A stretch of DNA of 49,694 bases from Aestuariivirga sp. Its GTDB lineage: Bacteria > Pseudomonadota > Alphaproteobacteria > Rhizobiales > Aestuariivirgaceae. Made by a program: the position numbers and the translations under genes. Below, in pieces: positions 16,931-26,346 of this stretch (positions are counted from its first letter, which is position 1; each line of letters starts with the position of its first letter). Where the stretch lies: assembly GCA_030680855.1 (NCBI GenBank), contig JAUXUN010000001.1, forward strand, positions 1-49,694, read 5' to 3'. Below the pieces are notes generated by a model that was not told the origin of the DNA, searched no databases, and saw only the letters and a list, made by a program, of their open reading frames with translations.

Positions 16931-18322
16931 CTAGCTTTGGCTCTGGTGAAGCGGAAGCACCAGCTTGGCGCGGAGGCCGGGGGCGTTGTCTTCGAGCAGC
17001 AGGGCGCCGCCGTGCAGTTTCATGACGCCAGCCACGAGGCTCAAGCCCAAGCCATTGCCGGGTTTGCTGCGGCTTGAATCAAGGCGCACGAAACGGTCCA
17101 GCACCCGGGCGCGGTCTTCGGCTGGAATGCCTGCGCCCTTATCGGCCACGAGAATGACGACATTGCCTTCCTCCAGCTTTCCCTCGATTTCGATGTGCGG
17201 CTTGGGGTTTTCCCCGGTGACACCATATTTCAGGGCGTTATCCACCAAATTGCTCAAGGCTTGCGACAGGAGCTGGCGGTCGGCCAAAACATTCAATCCG
17301 GCAACCGCCTTCACATCCAGAGTTCCGCCCTCCTCTTCGGCGATGGGCTCATAGAGTTCGGCAACACCTTCGACAATCTCCTGGGCATCAATGGCCTGGA
17401 GCATTTCCCTGGACTGGCCGGATTCGGCGCGGGCAATGGAGAGAAGCGCATTGAAGGTTTGCAGCAGGCGGTCTGATTCCTCGATGGTCTTGTCCAGGGC
17501 GGCGCGATATTCGGTCTTGCTGTTGGAACGCAGGGCAGATTCAACCCGCGCCCGCAACCGCGTCAGCGGCGTTTTCAAATCATGGGCCACATTGCTGCTG
17601 ACTTCCTTCATGCCGGTCATCAAGCGTTCGATCTGGTCGAGCATTTCATTGAGCGAGCGGGACAGCTTGTCCAACTCATCACCGGTTCCCAGAACCGGCA
17701 TGCGGCTTGAAAGATTTCCGCCCATGATGGCGCGGCTGGCGTCGGTGATGGCATCCACCCGGCGCAGGAAGTTCCGGCTGGTGAGAAGGCCGCCACCGAG
17801 GCCCAGAACAAGGGCAATGCCCAAGGCCCAGTAGAGCGTGCGCCTGATGATGTCGCCGAACTGCCGCAGTTCCTGAACGTCGCGGCCCACGATCAGTTCA
17901 TAGTTGTCCTTGAGGTCCGTGTGAAAGGCGCGGGCCGAGCGGCGCTGCTTGTTCTGGCCAATCTGGATATCGAGGGGAAAATCAATCCAGCCGGTTTCAT
18001 CGATCACCTGGGGCGGCACGGATTCAAGGTTGCCAACTACGCGTTTCCCATTGGCATCGGCGATCAAATACACGCCGCCTCCCCGTTCGGCGCTGCGGCG
18101 CTGCACGGTATCAACAATGCCGCGCAGCCCCAGCAGGCGGTACTGGTCGGCAAGGGCCTGCACTTCGGCACGGATGGTTGCGTCGGTCTGGCGTTCCAGA
18201 AGGCCTGCCGTATTCCAGAAGACGTAGGCCAGAATGGAGCCCACGGAAATGGCAAAGACAAGCAGGTAGATGGCCGCCAGACGAAATGTGGAGGTCTTCA
18301 GGATCTTCGGATTAAACTGCAC
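16931..18322 (-). CDS. sensor histidine kinase (HAMP type)
   Basis: A 463-aa membrane kinase: TM1 (about 14-36), periplasmic loop (about 38-158), TM2 (about 163-182), HAMP (about 183-236), HisKA with His247 in VAHDLKTPLTRLRARVE, and HATPase_c with NLVDNALKYG, VADKGAGIP and GNGLGLSLV. It overlaps the 3' end of its response regulator gene by 11 bp. It sits between the regulator and glnE, after the Do-type protease, so it may monitor envelope or cytochrome-assembly stress. The signal is not known. Confidence 0.93.
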   Translation of the reverse strand: MQFNPKILKTSTFRLAAIYLLVFAISVGSILAYVFWNTAGLLERQTDATIRAEVQALADQYRLLGLRGIVDTVQRRSAERGGGVYLIADANGKRVVGNLESVPPQVIDETGWIDFPLDIQIGQNKQRRSARAFHTDLKDNYELIVGRDVQELRQFGDIIRRTLYWALGIALVLGLGGGLLTSRNFLRRVDAITDASRAIMGGNLSSRMPVLGTGDELDKLSRSLNEMLDQIERLMTGMKEVSSNVAHDLKTPLTRLRARVESALRSNSKTEYRAALDKTIEESDRLLQTFNALLSIARAESGQSREMLQAIDAQEIVEGVAELYEPIAEEEGGTLDVKAVAGLNVLADRQLLSQALSNLVDNALKYGVTGENPKPHIEIEGKLEEGNVVILVADKGAGIPAEDRARVLDRFVRLDSSRSKPGNGLGLSLVAGVMKLHGGALLLEDNAPGLRAKLVLPLHQSQS

Positions 18323-18986
18323 GTATCATGTATCCGGCTCCGCGCACGGTTTGCAGAAGGGGCTCGTCGAAGCCCTTGTCGATCTTCGACCGGAGCCTCG
18401 AGACGTGTACGTCTATCACATTGGTTTGCGGATCGAAATGATAGTCCCAGACATTTTCAAGCAGCATGGTGCGGGTGACGATGTGGCCGGCATTGCGCAT
18501 GAGGTATTCCAGCAGCTTGAACTCGCGGGGCTGGAGCGGAATGTTCTGGCCAGCGCGCGTGACCGCACGGGTCAGCAGGTCAATTTCAAGATCAACGGCC
18601 TTCAGCTTTGTTTCCAGCGGTTCCTGGGAATTGCGCCGCCCCAGGCCTTCAACGCGGGCGAGGAGCTCGGAAAAGGCATAGGGCTTTGCCAGGTAATCAT
18701 CGCCACCGGCACGAAGGCCTTTCACGCGCTCATCCACATCGCTCAGGGCGCTGAGAATAAGAACCGGGGTGGTTATGCCCTTGGACCGCAGGGTTCGGAT
18801 GATGGAAAGGCCGTCCATCTTTGGCAGCATGCGGTCCACGATGAGAATGTCGTGGAGATTCTCCTGGGCCATGGCCAGGCCATCCTCGCCGTTGGCAGCG
18901 TGGTCGGTCACATGGCCGCTTTCCGTCAACCCCTTGATCAGCCAGGAGGCAGCGTCGCGGTCATCTTCAATTACAAGAATGCGCAT
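18312..18986 (-). CDS. OmpR-family response regulator
   Basis: A 224-aa protein starting at MRILVIEDDRDA. The receiver domain has Asp51 (LIVDRMLPKMDG) as phosphorylation site and Lys in YLAKPYAF. The C-terminal winged helix ends in TRTMLLENVWDYHFDPQ and VSRLRSKIDKG. An upstream in-frame ATG at 19046 would add 20 residues not typical of the family; it is not favoured but not excluded. The partner kinase overlaps its 3' end by 11 bp. Confidence 0.93.
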   Translation of the reverse strand: MRILVIEDDRDAASWLIKGLTESGHVTDHAANGEDGLAMAQENLHDILIVDRMLPKMDGLSIIRTLRSKGITTPVLILSALSDVDERVKGLRAGGDDYLAKPYAFSELLARVEGLGRRNSQEPLETKLKAVDLEIDLLTRAVTRAGQNIPLQPREFKLLEYLMRNAGHIVTRTMLLENVWDYHFDPQTNVIDVHVSRLRSKIDKGFDEPLLQTVRGAGYMIRAV

Positions 18987-19169
18987 CGAGTCCAGATTCC
19001 GCCCTATGCCCTGAGATTCGGTTTCACGTGGGTGGGAGATTTGCATGACTTGCCCTTTCAGAGAAGAGTGCGCGGAGGCCACCGGACCAGGGGGGAACCT
19101 TTGAGTGGCGGCCTCCGCGCTGTTGGACGTCAAATGCCGAGCGGAGGGGGCATTCAGGCGTCCCAACCG

Positions 19170-20627
19170 TTAACCCTTGGCGCGCGGGATAGCCAGGAAA
19201 CGCTGGCTGTTGCCGGAGCGCACCAACATCAAGACGCGCGACTTGCCCGCGGCCTTCAAGGCTTCCTGGACATCTCCCGGGCCATTTACGTCGGCGCCGG
19301 CAACCTCGAGAATGATGTCGCCCGCCTTCAGACCCTGCTGCTCGGCAATGGAATTCGGAGCAACTTCGACGATTTTCACGCCGGCGCCATCCTCAGCCGG
19401 GCCAAGTTTCAGTCCAAGCGAGGCGACATTAGCCGAATCCTGGCTGCTTCCCCGGCTGGCCATGCGCACGTCATTGGGCATGGTGCCGATCTTGACGGTG
19501 ACCGTCATGGGCTTGCCGTCACGGACGATATCGACGTTGACGGACTTGCCCGGAGTGAAGCGGGCCACCTTCCGAGACAGGTCGCGGGCATCGGAAATTT
19601 CCGTGCCATCAGCCTTGAGTATGGTGTCGCCCGGCTTGAAGCCAGCGGCAAGGGCGGGAGAGCCCTCGGTAACATCGGAGACAATAGCGCCCTTGGCGCT
19701 GGCAAGGCCCAGGCTTTCGGCGATCTCATCGGTCACCGGCTGGATTTGCACGCCCAGCCAGCCGCGGGTCACGCTGCCACTTTCCTTGAGGCTGGCGATC
19801 ACGTCCTGGGTGATTTCAGCGGGGATGGCGAAGCCGATGCCCACGGAGCCGCCGGAGGGTGAGAAGATCGCCGTGTTCACGCCGATAACTTCACCCTGCA
19901 GGCTGAAAGCCGGACCACCGGAGTTGCCACGGTTTATCGAAGCGTCAATCTGGAGGAAATCGTCATAGGGGCCGGAGCCAATGTCGCGGCCACGGGCGGA
20001 GACGATGCCGGTGGTCACCGAGCCGCCAAGGCCAAAGGGATTGCCGACGGCCATCACGATATCGCCGACACGGGCGGGCGCTTCGGCAAACTTCACAAAC
20101 TGGAAGGGCTTGTCCGACTTGACCTTGATGAGGGCCAGGTCAGTTTTGGGATCGGTGCCGATCACTTCGGCCTTGAGTTCCGCTCCACCCTGGATCTTGA
20201 CGGTCACTTCATCTGCATCCTGGACCACGTGATTGTTGGTCACGGCATAGCCATCGGCGCTGATCAGGAAGCCCGAACCCACGGCGGCGCCGCCACGGGG
20301 CCTGCGGTTCTCAAAACCCGGCGGCAATTGGTTCCTGAACTGGGGAAATTGGTTGAAGAACTCTTCAAACTGTTGCTGGCGGGGGGCGGCCTCGCCTTCC
20401 CTGTCGGCGGCATTGGCATACTTTACTTCAACGCTGATGACAGCCGGCATCACCCGGTCAACCAGGTCGGCAAAGCCCTTGGTGGGATCAATAGTGGCCT
20501 GGATCTGGGCGTGCACGACATTGGGGGGTGCCACAACCAGAGAGGTGGTTAACGCGGTGGCGCTGAGAAGGCCCGCGGCAAGCAGGCCAAACACGGTTTT
20601 GCGGGTGAGGGTAAAGGTGGCTGACAT
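19170..20627 (-). CDS. Do-type periplasmic serine endopeptidase (DegP/DegQ family)
   Basis: A 485-aa HtrA-family protease with an N-terminal signal peptide ending near VHAQ (residue 40). The catalytic triad is visible as His133 (TNNHVV), Asp163 (KTDLALI) and Ser236 (GNSGGPAF). Two PDZ domains follow (about 275-370 and 390-480). It degrades or refolds damaged proteins in the periplasm. GGAGAGA precedes the ATG. It lies between the ccm genes and a two-component system, as in several rhizobial genomes, and may be a target of that system. Confidence 0.94.
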   Translation of the reverse strand: MSATFTLTRKTVFGLLAAGLLSATALTTSLVVAPPNVVHAQIQATIDPTKGFADLVDRVMPAVISVEVKYANAADREGEAAPRQQQFEEFFNQFPQFRNQLPPGFENRRPRGGAAVGSGFLISADGYAVTNNHVVQDADEVTVKIQGGAELKAEVIGTDPKTDLALIKVKSDKPFQFVKFAEAPARVGDIVMAVGNPFGLGGSVTTGIVSARGRDIGSGPYDDFLQIDASINRGNSGGPAFSLQGEVIGVNTAIFSPSGGSVGIGFAIPAEITQDVIASLKESGSVTRGWLGVQIQPVTDEIAESLGLASAKGAIVSDVTEGSPALAAGFKPGDTILKADGTEISDARDLSRKVARFTPGKSVNVDIVRDGKPMTVTVKIGTMPNDVRMASRGSSQDSANVASLGLKLGPAEDGAGVKIVEVAPNSIAEQQGLKAGDIILEVAGADVNGPGDVQEALKAAGKSRVLMLVRSGNSQRFLAIPRAKG

Positions 20628-20725
20628 GTTAGTTTCTCTCCATTGCAGGGAATCTATAATTAGAGAGATAGGGGCTTGCGGCTTACATCAAGCTTTCGGC
20701 GACATGAATAATTTGTAATGTTGGG

Positions 20726-21166
20726 TTAGTTGGCGATGTCGCGCAGGGCTTTTTGTTCCTCGGCAGTTAGGGCCGATTCGGCTGGAGCGCCTGAAATCTT
20801 GCGCCGGCAGAGAATGACAACTAATCCCGCGAGGATTATCAAAAATGGCGTTGCCCAGAGGATGGCGGTGCTGGCCGTGAATCGCGGTCTCAGCAGGACA
20901 AATTCACCGTAACGGGCCACGACGAAATCCCTGATCTCCGCGTCGCTGTCGCCCTTGATCAGATGCTCGCGAATGAGCATGCGCAGATCCCTTGCGAGCG
21001 GCGCATCGGATTCGTCGATGGATTGATTCTGGCAGACGAGACAGCGAAACCCTGCCGAGAGATCGCGGGCGCGCTGTTCCAGCCGGGGATCGGCCAGAAT
21101 TTCATCGGGCTGCACAGCGTAAGCCGGGGCCGCGAGCAAGAGGAGGCAAAGCAGGAACCATCTCAT
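20726..21166 (-). CDS. ccmH: cytochrome c-type biogenesis protein CcmH
   Basis: A 146-aa protein with a signal peptide ([17 protein letters not shown]) and the redox motif CLVCQNQSI (CxxC) used to reduce apocytochrome c cysteines. A C-terminal TM helix (ILWATPFLIILAGLVVIL) anchors it. It overlaps ccmF by 4 bp (ATGA) and is the last ccm gene in the row. It works with CcmF and CcmI in the haem ligation complex. Confidence 0.96.
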   Translation of the reverse strand: MRWFLLCLLLLAAPAYAVQPDEILADPRLEQRARDLSAGFRCLVCQNQSIDESDAPLARDLRMLIREHLIKGDSDAEIRDFVVARYGEFVLLRPRFTASTAILWATPFLIILAGLVVILCRRKISGAPAESALTAEEQKALRDIAN

Positions 21167-23142
21167 TCCGCCGGAACTCCCGCAGGCGTGAGTTTTCGTT
21201 TTGGCGCCCCTACCCGGTAACGGCGGTCGGTGAGGGACAGCGCCCCGCCGAAAAACATGATGAGGGCGCCAAGCCAGATCAGCGACACCAGCGGATTGAA
21301 ATACAGGCGCACGACCCGCGCGCCATCGGCGGTTTTGTCACCCATCACCACATAGACATCGCCCGCCAGGGCTTGATGCAGGCCCACTTCGGTTGTGGGC
21401 GTGCCCATGGGCTTGAATTCGCGTTTCTCGGAAACGACGCTGGCGATTTCGGTTTCGCCCCGGAATATCCGGAACTGCCCGGCGCGGCCCGTGTAGTTTT
21501 CCCCGGTCAGCGGAGTTTCGCCCACGAACTGAACGGTGTAATCGCCAACGTCGGCGCGCTCGCCGGGCTTCATCGCCACGATATGCTCCACCTTCCACAA
21601 GGTGATGGCGATAATGCCGATGATCATCAGGCCAAGCCCCGCATGGGCGCAAGTCATGCCAAGGCTTGAGCGTGGCAAGCCAACCAGGCGTGAGAGGCTC
21701 GCTGCAAGTGGGCTGCGAAACAGCGCAATGCGTTGTGCCAAATCCGCAAGGCTGCCGAAAATCAGCCATGCGCCGAGCGCCATGCCAAAGGGCGCAAGCC
21801 ACGGCCCGCGCTCCGTTGCTATCAGCACCAGGACGCCGAGGCTTACTGCCAGTGCCGCTGCGGCCCAGAGCCGCTGCAGCGCGGCGAACAGGTCCGCCCG
21901 CTTCCAGCTCAACTGGGCCCCAAGGGGCACAAGCAAAAGCAGCGGCAGCATGATCGGGCCGAAGGTGAGATTGAAATAGGGCGGTCCCACGGAGATTTTT
22001 TCTCCGGTGACGGTTTCAAGAGCCAGGGGATAAAGCGTTCCAATCAAGACCGCAGCGCAGGCGGCGCAGAGGAAAAGATTGTTCAGCACCAGCCCGCCTT
22101 CGCGGCTGATGGGCGAGAAGAATCCACCAGCCTTGAGGGCCGGTGCGCGCCAGGCGAAAAGTGTGAGCGCCCCGCCGATAAAGAAACAGAGGATGCCGAG
22201 AATGAATATGCCGCGTTCCGGATCAACGGCAAAGGCATGGACCGAGGTCAGGACGCCGGAGCGCACGAGGAAGGTGCCGAGCAATGATAAAGAGAAGGCA
22301 AGGATGGAGAGCAGCACGGTCCAGACCTTCAGGGCGTTGCGCTTTTCCACCACGATGGCGGAATGCAGAAGGGCCGTTGCCACCAGCCAGGGCATGAAGC
22401 TGGCATTTTCCACCGGATCCCAGAACCACCAGCCGCCCCAGCCCAATTCATAATAGGCCCACCAGCTTCCCATGCTGATGCCGATGGTGAGGAACATCCA
22501 GGCCGCCAGCGTCCAGGGCCTTACCCAGCGGGCCCAGGCGGCGTCCACCTTGCCTTCGATGAGTGCTGCGATGGCAAATGAGAATGCAACGGAAAGGCCA
22601 ACGTAACCAGCGTAAAGAAAAGGCGGATGGAAGGCCAAAGCGGGGTCCTGCAAAACCGGATTGAGGCCATTGCCTTCGATGGGCACGGGAATGAGCCGGG
22701 CGAAGGGATTGGACGCCACCACTATAAAGAGCAGGAAGGCAAAGCCTATGGAGCCCTGTACCGCCAATACGCGGGCCTTCAGCGTGGGCGGCAGATTGTC
22801 GCCAAAAATTGCCACGGCGCCGCCAAAGCTTGCGAGAATGAAGACCCAGAGCAGCATGGAGCCTTCGTGGTTTCCCCAGACGCCGGAAATTTTATAAAGC
22901 AGCGGCTTGGCAGAGTGCGAATTCTCAAACACGTTCCGTACGGAGAAATCGGAAATCAGATAGGCGTGGGTGAGTGCGGCAAAGGCCACATAGACGAGAA
23001 CGAGTTGAATGAGCGTGGCGGGAACGGCCGACGCAATCATCTGGCGATTGCCCCGCTCAGCGCCGATCAGCGGCACGAGAGTCTGGAACGCGGCCACGGC
23101 GAGGGCGAGGATGAGGGCGAAGTGTCCGATCTCGGCAATCAT
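21163..23142 (-). CDS. ccmF: haem lyase subunit CcmF
   Basis: A 659-aa multi-spanning membrane protein with the tryptophan-rich WWD haem-handling signature ([18 protein letters not shown], about residues 235-252) and about 14-15 predicted TM helices. It ligates haem delivered by CcmE to apocytochrome c in the periplasm. It overlaps ccmE upstream and ccmH downstream by 4 bp each, so translation is likely coupled. Length is typical. Confidence 0.96.
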   Translation of the reverse strand: MIAEIGHFALILALAVAAFQTLVPLIGAERGNRQMIASAVPATLIQLVLVYVAFAALTHAYLISDFSVRNVFENSHSAKPLLYKISGVWGNHEGSMLLWVFILASFGGAVAIFGDNLPPTLKARVLAVQGSIGFAFLLFIVVASNPFARLIPVPIEGNGLNPVLQDPALAFHPPFLYAGYVGLSVAFSFAIAALIEGKVDAAWARWVRPWTLAAWMFLTIGISMGSWWAYYELGWGGWWFWDPVENASFMPWLVATALLHSAIVVEKRNALKVWTVLLSILAFSLSLLGTFLVRSGVLTSVHAFAVDPERGIFILGILCFFIGGALTLFAWRAPALKAGGFFSPISREGGLVLNNLFLCAACAAVLIGTLYPLALETVTGEKISVGPPYFNLTFGPIMLPLLLLVPLGAQLSWKRADLFAALQRLWAAAALAVSLGVLVLIATERGPWLAPFGMALGAWLIFGSLADLAQRIALFRSPLAASLSRLVGLPRSSLGMTCAHAGLGLMIIGIIAITLWKVEHIVAMKPGERADVGDYTVQFVGETPLTGENYTGRAGQFRIFRGETEIASVVSEKREFKPMGTPTTEVGLHQALAGDVYVVMGDKTADGARVVRLYFNPLVSLIWLGALIMFFGGALSLTDRRYRVGAPKRKLTPAGVPAE

Positions 23143-23588
23143 GGCCCTGCCCCCTTGCCTTCCTGCCAGACACCTTTTTCCTTCAGCTTGTCAGCCACGT
23201 CCTTGGGCATGTAGTTCTCATCATGCTTGGCCAGAACCGTGTCGGCGATGAAACCGCCGCTCGCATCCAGCACGCCTTCGGCAACAACGCCCTGCCCTTC
23301 GCGGAAAAGATCGGGCAGCTGCCCGGTGTAGCTCACATTCAAAGTCTTGATCGTGTCTGTCACCACAAAACTCACGGTTGTGCCGCCCGTCCTGGAAATG
23401 CTCCCCTCCTCCACCAGGCCACCCAGGCGCAGCCGCGTTCCAGGCAGCACGTTTTTTTCGGAAATTTCGCTGGGGGTATAGAAGAACACAATGGTGTCAC
23501 GCAGGGCATAAAGCACAAGGCCGGCAGCAAGGCCGAGAATGGCAAGACCACCGACGATCACTGACAGGCGCTTTTGCTTGCGGGTCAT
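23139..23588 (-). CDS. ccmE: periplasmic haem chaperone CcmE
   Basis: A 149-aa membrane-anchored protein (TM about 9-28) with an OB-fold. It has the covalent haem-binding motif AKHDENYMP, with His122 as the haem-attachment residue and Tyr126 as the likely axial ligand. It takes haem from the CcmABCD export system, which is not in this window, and delivers it to CcmF. An inverted-repeat element lies directly upstream, between it and ccmI. Confidence 0.96.
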   Translation of the reverse strand: MTRKQKRLSVIVGGLAILGLAAGLVLYALRDTIVFFYTPSEISEKNVLPGTRLRLGGLVEEGSISRTGGTTVSFVVTDTIKTLNVSYTGQLPDLFREGQGVVAEGVLDASGGFIADTVLAKHDENYMPKDVADKLKEKGVWQEGKGAGP

Positions 23589-23596
23589 CTACACGT

Positions 23597-23732
23597 TCTC
23601 CATGGTCGGGCTTGACCCGACCACCCAGGCTTTCCGCGTCTCAAATGAATCCGCTAGGGCATTTCGTTCCAATTCCCAAGCATTCCTAATGCTGTTAAGT
23701 CTGGGTGGTCGGGTCAAGCCCGACCATGGAGA
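23597..23732. repeat. palindromic intergenic element with perfect 32-bp inverted repeats
   Basis: Two 32-bp arms (23597-23628 and 23701-23732) are exact reverse complements, separated by 72 bp. Each arm itself holds an 8-bp hairpin (TGGTCGGG/CCCGACCA with a 5-base loop). The core also contains AGCATT/AATGCT. It sits between ccmI and ccmE. Short translated pieces such as SMVGLDPTTQAF and RVKPDHG, which often appear as spurious ORFs in rhizobial genomes, come from this type of repeat. It is probably a non-autonomous element and could act as an attenuator in the ccm operon. Confidence 0.85.
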
Positions 23733-23749
23733 GAAAATAAAGCTCCGCA

Positions 23750-24730
23750 TCAATTGATCCCCAATTCTCCAGCCAGCGCGCGCAAGGCATCGAGCGTAGC
23801 GGGTTCGTCCTTGAAAATGTTCGTGGCGAGGTCAAGCGAGATTTTCGCCTTATCGATTTCATTGGTAATGCGCCTCGCGCGGATCAGGCGTTTCCAGCCT
23901 TCGAGGTCGCGGCTGTCCTTGCCGAGCTTTTGCTCCAGCCCATCCATCATGCCGGCAATCATTGCCGTCTGGTCCTGTGTGGACATGGCCTGCCCTGCGG
24001 CGATCTGTTCATCGCTCAGGGCGGGGGCCTTGCCCTCCTGCTTCAGGGCCATATCGTAATAGTATTTGGCGCGCTCGTTCGTTGCTTCGAGTTTCAGGGC
24101 CTCGGCGAAGGCGCTCTCGGCCTCATCGGTCACCATGCCTTCATTGGCGAAGACGAGCATTTCGCCATAGTCGGCAATTGCATCGGCGCTTGGCGGGGCG
24201 AGCCGCAGGACATTGGCATAGGCGTCCGCTGCATCGCTCCAGCGCCTTTCGCGCTTGTAGGCAGGGGCCAACACTTTCCAACCCTCGACATCATTGGGAA
24301 CTTCGGCCAGATGGGCTTCAACGGTTGCCACCAGAGCTTCAAAATCCTGGTTGGTGATGGCGCCCTTCATTCGTTCCTGCAAGGGCACATCGGGCATCAG
24401 CGGGCTGCCAAATTTGGCATAGATTGGCAGGGCGATCAGCGGCACCAGCAGAACGGCCAGCAGCGCATAGCGGCTTCCTCCGGTGGCCGTTTCAGGATTT
24501 GCGACCTGCAGCAGGCGCCTTGAGATTTCATTGCGGGCGGCCTGGGCCTCCGTCGCGCCGATCAGGCCGCGCGCCGCATCGCGGTCCAACTCCAGCAACT
24601 GGTCGCGGTAGATCGCCCGGTCGAACTCCGAATCGGGGCTTTGGGCGTCCGCGGACTTGCGCATGAAAGGCACAAGCAAGGCGGCCACTACAGCCGCCGT
24701 CATGCCTGCAAAAATCAACCAGATCAACAT
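23750..24730 (-). CDS. ccmI: cytochrome c-type biogenesis protein CcmI (CycH)
   Basis: A 326-aa protein. The ATG at 24730 is preferred over a TTG 33 bp upstream, because it starts the first TM helix (MLIWLIFAGMTAAVVAALL), as in other CcmI proteins. A second TM (about residues 90-108) is followed by a periplasmic TPR region (about 125-260) that binds the C-termini of apocytochromes c. It is followed by the palindromic element and ccmE, giving the usual rhizobial cycHJKL order. Confidence 0.92.
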   Translation of the reverse strand: MLIWLIFAGMTAAVVAALLVPFMRKSADAQSPDSEFDRAIYRDQLLELDRDAARGLIGATEAQAARNEISRRLLQVANPETATGGSRYALLAVLLVPLIALPIYAKFGSPLMPDVPLQERMKGAITNQDFEALVATVEAHLAEVPNDVEGWKVLAPAYKRERRWSDAADAYANVLRLAPPSADAIADYGEMLVFANEGMVTDEAESAFAEALKLEATNERAKYYYDMALKQEGKAPALSDEQIAAGQAMSTQDQTAMIAGMMDGLEQKLGKDSRDLEGWKRLIRARRITNEIDKAKISLDLATNIFKDEPATLDALRALAGELGIN

Positions 24731-24842
24731 GCGGTTTTGGGTCTTCTCATATTTCGCTAACAATACAATTCATCGTCAGTGGGCTCTCACGTCGCATTGT
24801 CGCATGGCGGCAATGGGGCGTCGGAAAGCTGTAGTGATTGCG

Positions 24843-24883
24843 GGGCCTATTTGATACAAGACAGACGCATTAAGGATAGGCCC
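24843..24883 (+). promoter_or_regulatory. inverted repeat that would sequester the soxB ribosome binding site
   Basis: A perfect 8-bp inverted repeat, GGGCCTAT (24843-24850) and ATAGGCCC (24876-24883), brackets 25 bases. The right arm overlaps the soxB Shine-Dalgarno (AAGGATAGG) and ends 1 base before the ATG. In mRNA this stem would hide the initiation site. The effect on translation is an inference. Confidence 0.45.
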
Positions 24884-24884
24884 G

Positions 24885-26138
24885 ATGAAATCCCGTTATT
24901 CGATCTTTTCGCTCGCCCGCAACGCCATGAATTACCACAAGGATTGGGAGCGGGCCTGGCGTTCGCCACAGCCCAAGACGGAGTACGACGCGGTGATTGT
25001 GGGGGCCGGCGGGCATGGGCTGGCCACGGCCTATTACCTCGCCAAAAACCATAAATTGACCAACATTGCCATCCTCGAAAAGGGCTGGCTGGGCGGCGGC
25101 AATACGGGGCGCAACACCACAATCATCCGCTCCAATTACCTGCAGGATTCGTCCATTGCCATTTATGAGCTGGCGCGCTCGCTTTACGAGGGCCTGAGCC
25201 AGGAGTTGAATTATAATGTGATGTTTTCCCCGCGCGGCGTTTTGATGCTGTGCCAGACCGAGCATGAGCTTCGCGCCTTCAAGCGCACGGCCCATGCGAA
25301 CCGGCTTGCGGGATTGGACTGCCGGATGGTTTCACCGGCGGAAGTGAAAGAAATCGTTCCCATCATCAACGATGATCCGAACTGCCGCTACCCCATACTT
25401 GGCGCCTATTACCAGCCGCGCGGCGGCACGGCGCGGCATGATGCGGTGGCCTGGGGCTATGCCCGGGGGGCCGATGCACTGGGCGTCGACATTATCCAGA
25501 ACTGTGAAGTCACCGGCATCACGCGCGAGGGCGAAAAAGTCGTTGGCCTTGAAACTTCTCGCGGAAGCATAAAGACAAAAAAAGTTGGCGTGGTGACCGC
25601 CGGCAATGTCTCGACCTTGATGCAGACTGCCGGCGTGCGCATGCCGATTGAAAGTCTCTGCCTGCAGGCGCTGGTTTCAGAACCGATCAAGCCGGTCATT
25701 GATTGCGTGGTGATGGCCAATACGGTGCATGGCTATATCAGCCAGTCGGACAAGGGCGAGCTGGTCATCGGCGGCGGCACGGACCCTTACAATAATTATT
25801 CGCAGCGCGGCTCCTTCCCTTCGCTGGAGCATACGGTGACGGCGCTGGTCGAAACCTTCCCGATTATTTCGCGGCTCCGCATGCTGCGCATGTGGGGCGG
25901 CATTGTGGACATGACGGGTGATCGTTCGCCGATCATTTCCAAAACCGAGGTGGAAGGCCTCTATGTGAACTGCGGCTGGGGCACAGGCGGCTTCAAGGCC
26001 ATTCCCGGTTCAGGCTATGTCTTCGCCGATACCATCGCCCATGACCGGCCGCATCCGATTGCCGAACCCTTCGGACTCAACCGTTTCGCGGAAGGCCGCC
26101 TGATCGACGAAAGCGTCGCGGCAGCGGTGGCACATTGA
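24885..26138 (+). CDS. soxB: sarcosine oxidase beta subunit
   Basis: A 417-aa flavoprotein. The N-terminal FAD motif is VIVGAGGHGLATAYYL (about 37-52). GGTARHDAVAWG contains His185, at the position of the covalently FMN-linked histidine of heterotetrameric sarcosine oxidases. The C-terminus has CGWGTGGFKAIPGSG, which closes the FAD site. The enzyme demethylates sarcosine to glycine, passing the carbon to tetrahydrofolate as 5,10-methylene-THF. It is the first gene of soxBDAG. AAGGA precedes the ATG within a small hairpin. Confidence 0.96.
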   Translation: MKSRYSIFSLARNAMNYHKDWERAWRSPQPKTEYDAVIVGAGGHGLATAYYLAKNHKLTNIAILEKGWLGGGNTGRNTTIIRSNYLQDSSIAIYELARSLYEGLSQELNYNVMFSPRGVLMLCQTEHELRAFKRTAHANRLAGLDCRMVSPAEVKEIVPIINDDPNCRYPILGAYYQPRGGTARHDAVAWGYARGADALGVDIIQNCEVTGITREGEKVVGLETSRGSIKTKKVGVVTAGNVSTLMQTAGVRMPIESLCLQALVSEPIKPVIDCVVMANTVHGYISQSDKGELVIGGGTDPYNNYSQRGSFPSLEHTVTALVETFPIISRLRMLRMWGGIVDMTGDRSPIISKTEVEGLYVNCGWGTGGFKAIPGSGYVFADTIAHDRPHPIAEPFGLNRFAEGRLIDESVAAAVAH

Positions 26139-26168
26139 TGATGGACACAACCCACAGAGCTTCTTTCT

Positions 26169-26324
26169 CCCTTCCCCCCTTGAGGGGGAAGGTGGATCGC
26201 GGTCACTTGGACCGCGAGACGGATGAGGGGGCTGCCCACATCAATTCAGGCTTCAACAGTTTTTCATGTTGCGCCACCCCCTCATCCGGCGCTTCGCGCC
26301 ACCTTCCCCCTCGAGGGGGGAAGG
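26169..26324. repeat. GC-rich palindromic (MITE-like) element between soxB and soxD
   Basis: An imperfect inverted repeat of about 156 bp. The left arm (26169-26231) and right arm (26277-26324) share CGGATGAGGGGG/CCCCCTCATCCG and an outer CCTTCCCCC...GAGGGGGAAGG hairpin present in both arms. This structure matches short palindromic elements scattered through intergenic regions of Hyphomicrobiales. It separates soxB from soxD, which are normally adjacent, by 208 bp, and may form a strong mRNA hairpin. It holds no gene. Confidence 0.8.
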
Positions 26325-26346
26325 CAGAAATTTCGGGAATTCCATC

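Noticed and set aside
15113-17077. A 654-codon open frame on the plus strand opposite glnE
   Set aside because: It lies antisense to glnE, which has full family motifs. Its translation is low-complexity and shows no domain. Long antisense frames are common in GC-rich genomes.
18270-19862. A 530-codon plus-strand frame opposite the response regulator and Do-type protease
   Set aside because: The minus-strand genes carry intact catalytic and phosphorylation motifs. The plus frame has none.
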